This document shows positions 62,604 through 64,000 of a DNA stretch of 64,000 nt, one piece after another. The notes beneath the pieces are model-generated. The model was not told the origin of the DNA, did not search any database, and saw only the letters and a list, made by a program, of their open reading frames with translations. Numbering within the stretch: the first letter of the stretch is position 1; every line of letters starts with the position of its first letter. Origin of the DNA: JAVEWJ01 sp034004605 (GTDB taxonomy: Bacteria; Patescibacteriota; Gracilibacteria; UBA1369; LOWO2-01-FULL-3); the NCBI GenBank assembly GCA_034004605.1, contig JAVEWJ010000001.1, positions 609,800 to 673,799 of the forward strand, given 5' to 3'. A program made the translations under genes and the position numbers.

Positions 62604-62675
62604 CCCTTTTGTTATTGCCGAGGCTGGAAGCCATTTCGGTTTTCCTCATTCGGTGATACAAAAGGAGGAGACTTG

Positions 62676-63107
62676 ATGAACGAGAAGCAGAAGAGTTTCA
62701 GGATCGTGCTGTCGTCTATCGTTGGTGCGAAGGAAGATGCCGAGATTGCGTATCAAAAGGAGATCTCGCGTCAAAGGCAGATCGCCGAAGAAATCGAGTG
62801 CGTCAACGGTCAGATCGCTGGCCTGCGAGTGGAGCGGGACAATCATTACAAGATCGGCCAGCCTATGCTGGCCATTCCTACAGAGATCGAGATCTCGAAG
62901 CTCGAGGCTGGTCGTGCCACCCTCGGTGTGGAGATGGCCGGAATCGAGATGAACATGCGTCGGTACGATGCGAACATCGCCGGCTTGCACATGGATCTCT
63001 ACATTGCTCTCTCGGAGAATAATCTCGGTACCGAGATTATCAACATCCGCAACGCCGATGATCCCATCAACGAGGCCAAGAAGTTCTTCAACAAGGCGTT
63101 CATCTAA
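62676..63107 (+). CDS. GC-rich 143-aa helical protein
   Basis: The ATG at 62676 has a near-perfect Shine-Dalgarno AAAGGAGG (62661-62668), seven bases upstream, unlike every other gene here. Codons are strongly GC-ending (GAG, ATC, GCC, CTC), far from the AT-rich usage around it. Residues about 8-55 (SFRIVLSSIVGAKEDAEIAYQKE and so on) and 70-105 are long helices with coiled-coil pattern and no signal peptide. It ends FFNKAFI. It is set between two identical 34-bp terminator repeats. I recognise no family. It may be a foreign cassette or a very strongly expressed gene. Confidence 0.75.
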   Translation: MNEKQKSFRIVLSSIVGAKEDAEIAYQKEISRQRQIAEEIECVNGQIAGLRVERDNHYKIGQPMLAIPTEIEISKLEAGRATLGVEMAGIEMNMRRYDANIAGLHMDLYIALSENNLGTEIINIRNADDPINEAKKFFNKAFI

Positions 63108-63117
63108 GACTCCGTCA

Positions 63118-63144
63118 GGGCCGGTCGCCAAAAGCGACCGGCCC
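63118..63144 (+). terminator. GC-rich hairpin, copy 2
   Basis: Stem GGGCCGGTCGC and its complement (11 bp) with loop CAAAA, starting 10 bp after the stop of the 143-aa gene. Identical to copy 1 over 34 bp. Confidence 0.85.
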
Positions 63145-63146
63145 TA

Positions 63147-63257
63147 TTCATTGTGAAAATATATAATGAAGCGGCGAAATTTTTGCAGATTATTATCTTT
63201 GTTGTATATCCTTTTGGTTTTATTGGCCTTTTGTACGAATGTCTGCATAGCGCAGAC
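63147..63257. repeat. tRNA-linked palindromic repeat, copy 1 (degenerate)
   Basis: Begins near ATTCATT and shares with copies 2 and 3 the order TGAAG, TTTTGCAGA, TTTGTTG, CCTTTTGG, TATTGGC, and the hairpin GTCTGC-ATAGC-GCAGAC (63241-63257). The middle TTGGC...GCCAA hairpin is decayed. It lies directly before copy 2 and no tRNA follows it. Confidence 0.65.
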
Positions 63258-63261
63258 TAAA

Positions 63262-63389
63262 ATTCATTTTTGAAATTATGAAGCAGAAATTGCAGACTAC
63301 TTTCTTTGTGGTCTTTCCTTGTGGTCTTGTTGGCACTTCGTGCCAATGTCTGCATAGCGCAGACAAAAATTTTCGCTTTGTGAAAATTT
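63262..63389. repeat. tRNA-linked palindromic repeat, copy 2
   Basis: Three hairpins in order: TTGGC-ACTTCGT-GCCAA (63330-63346), GTCTGC-ATAGC-GCAGAC (63348-63364) and AAAATTTTC-GCTTTGT-GAAAATTTT (63366-63390). The last one touches the CCA end of tRNA-Lys, so on the tRNA's own strand the element lies directly 3' of the gene. Confidence 0.8.
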
Positions 63390-63465
63390 TGGTGGGTCAG
63401 CAGGGACTCGAACCCTGGACCAATTGGTTAAGAGCCAACTGCTCTACCAGCTGAGCTACTGACCC
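63390..63465 (-). tRNA. tRNA-Lys (anticodon CTT)
   Basis: Read on the minus strand: acceptor GGGTCAG, D arm GCTC...GAGC-like with AGCTGGTAG, anticodon stem GTTGG/CCAAT with loop CTCTTAA (anticodon CTT, Lys), T arm CAGGG/CCCTG with TTCGAGT, discriminator A and an encoded CCA. All four arms pair. Confidence 0.95.
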
Positions 63466-63483
63466 ATCCTTTTAAGCGAAATA

Positions 63484-63512
63484 AAATTAGCATTTTTGTT
63501 TTTTCCAATCAA
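63484..63512 (-). promoter_or_regulatory. Promoter of tRNA-Lys
   Basis: Minus strand TTGATT (63507-63512), 17 bp ending TGC, then TAATTT (63484-63489), about 18 bases before the tRNA 5' end. Confidence 0.55.
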
Positions 63513-63655
63513 GCAATAATTATTAGACCATACTTTTTATAAATTTTGTACAATATTTTTATTATAACTCTCAATCTTTCTAAAACACGGTTTTTGGGTT
63601 TTCTGGGACTAAAGGAAATCAAAATTTTCGCAAAGAGAAAAAACTGGTAGACGAA

Positions 63656-63788
63656 AATTCATTTTATAATTATGAGTTAAGGAGTTGCGGTCTAAGATTG
63701 TTGTGGTTTTCCTTGAGGCTTTATTGGCCCGGAGGGCCAATGTTTGCTAACGCAAACTGAATCAATTTTGCTTTGCAAAATTGATTTG
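63656..63788. repeat. tRNA-linked palindromic repeat, copy 3
   Basis: Same three-hairpin order as copy 2, but with paired base changes: TTGGCCC-GGA-GGGCCAA (63724-63740), GTTTGC-TAAC-GCAAAC (63742-63757) and a perfect 12-bp stem AATCAATTTTGC/GCAAAATTGATT (63760-63786). It ends 2 bp from the CCA end of tRNA-Arg. The lead-in also matches copies 1 and 2 (AAAATTCATTTT and AATTATGA). Confidence 0.8.
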
Positions 63789-63865
63789 TGGTACACCCGA
63801 CAGGATTTGAACCTGTAACCCTCGGTTCCGAAGACCGATGCTCTATCCAGTTGAGCTACGGGTGC
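63789..63865 (-). tRNA. tRNA-Arg (anticodon TCG)
   Basis: Minus strand: acceptor GCACCCG with CGGGTGT (one G-T pair at the end), D arm GCTC/GAGC, anticodon stem TCGGT/ACCGA with loop CTTCGGA (anticodon TCG, Arg), T arm ACAGG/CCTGT with TTCAAAT, discriminator A and an encoded CCA. Confidence 0.95.
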
Positions 63866-63890
63866 ACGACTGTTTCAAATTTCATTCGAG

Positions 63891-63919
63891 AGTTTAGTTT
63901 ACATTTGCTATGTTTTCAA
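63891..63919 (-). promoter_or_regulatory. Promoter of tRNA-Arg
   Basis: Minus strand TTGAAA (63914-63919), 17 bp, TAAACT (63891-63896), about 25 bases before the tRNA 5' end. Confidence 0.5.
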
Positions 63920-63931
63920 GTTTTTATCATA

Positions 63932-63964
63932 AAAAAAGAGACCTCGCTATTGAGGCCTCTTTTT
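63932..63964. terminator. Bidirectional terminator near the right edge
   Basis: Stem AAAAAGAG-A-CCTC and GAGG-C-CTCTTTTT around a 6-base loop with one mismatch and T runs on both strands. It lies just after the possible stop of a gene entering from the right on the minus strand. Confidence 0.85.
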
Positions 63965-63973
63965 CAAATATAT

Positions 63974-64000
63974 TTATTTCTTGTTTTCCCATTTCTGCCA
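63974..64000 (-). CDS. Possible C-terminus of a gene entering from the right
   Basis: On the minus strand an open frame runs from the window edge through eight codons (W-Q-K-W-E-N-K-K) to TAA at 63974-63976, 10 bp before a terminator. Too short to identify; only the terminator position supports it. Confidence 0.35.
   Translation of the reverse strand, partial: WQKWENKK

Noticed and set aside
62646..63131. 161-residue open frame on the minus strand opposite the GC-rich gene
   Set aside because: GC-rich codons on the plus strand create open frames in others; the plus strand has the promoter, Shine-Dalgarno site and terminator.
63147..63788. CRISPR array or insertion sequence at the right end
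   Set aside because: Only three copies, no regular spacers, no transposase or terminal inverted repeats; the copies are tied to tRNA ends.
1..64000. UGA read as glycine (Gracilibacteria/Absconditabacteria code)
   Set aside because: Many complete genes end at UGA at the expected length, such as tpiA at 22946-22948 and the second antitoxin at 60772-60774, and no conserved enzyme is broken by in-frame UGA.
1..64000. rRNA genes, tmRNA, RNase P RNA or riboswitches
   Set aside because: No stretch resembled their conserved cores in the regions between genes; only the two tRNAs were found.

Overview
The window looks like a chromosomal segment of an AT-rich Patescibacteria (Candidate Phyla Radiation) bacterium. 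The signs are very large uncharacterised proteins, shortened or altered core enzymes, almost no Shine-Dalgarno sequences (starts follow A-rich leaders or lie directly behind a -10 box), and stand-alone pieces of pathways. UGA ends many genes (for example the triosephosphate isomerase at 22946-22948), so the Gracilibacteria/Absconditabacteria UGA-glycine code is not in use. A Peregrinibacteria-like or related lineage is possible, but I cannot fix the phylum from sequence alone.

Layout. 1-2439: end of a membrane protein with eight tandem 18-residue repeats. 2583-6824: RelA/SpoT homologue, convergent with recO-ftsX-nucleotidyltransferase-membrane protein. 6966-12256: peptidoglycan-binding-like protein, gatC-gatA, a RelE/Phd-type toxin-antitoxin pair, a TrmB-type regulator and holA. 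12345-22137: minus-strand operon of two giant proteins (1735 and 1521 aa), the first secreted and built of cysteine-bounded modules. 22289-28819: archaeal-type tpiA, an O-antigen-ligase-like protein, murE-truB-wecA and a PAP2 phosphatase, mostly lipid-carrier and cell-wall work. 28898-32473: dnaG-rpoD-greA. 32567-39960: minus-strand genes for a small membrane protein, an Lgt-like protein, a GspF-N-like protein, pyrG, trpS and priA. 40081-44603: RND pump with a lipoprotein membrane-fusion partner. 44816-59057: a 4627-aa giant protein followed after 10 bp by a 115-aa gene. 59177-62221: glutamate dehydrogenase, a second toxin-antitoxin pair, a small exported protein and a DUF84/YjjX NTPase. 62301-63144: an unusual GC-rich cassette with true Shine-Dalgarno sites and a repeated terminator hairpin. 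63147-63964: tRNA-Lys(CTT) and tRNA-Arg(TCG), each directly followed by a three-hairpin repeat element.

Best candidate for a new system: the 4627-aa protein. By eye it has a helical N-terminus, a Gly/Ala-rich hydrophobic segment, beta-rich and FHA-like modules, an HEXXH metalloprotease-like site, coiled coils and a C-terminal domain that resembles a RelA/SpoT-type nucleotide synthetase fold. A small gene follows immediately. This is the architecture of a polymorphic toxin with an immunity protein, in a genome whose RelA/SpoT homologue in this window appears to have lost its hydrolase site. This function is inferred, not shown. Other notable points are a DnaG primase lacking all four zinc ligands, an Lgt homologue without its usual His and Arg, and the tRNA-linked palindromic repeats.
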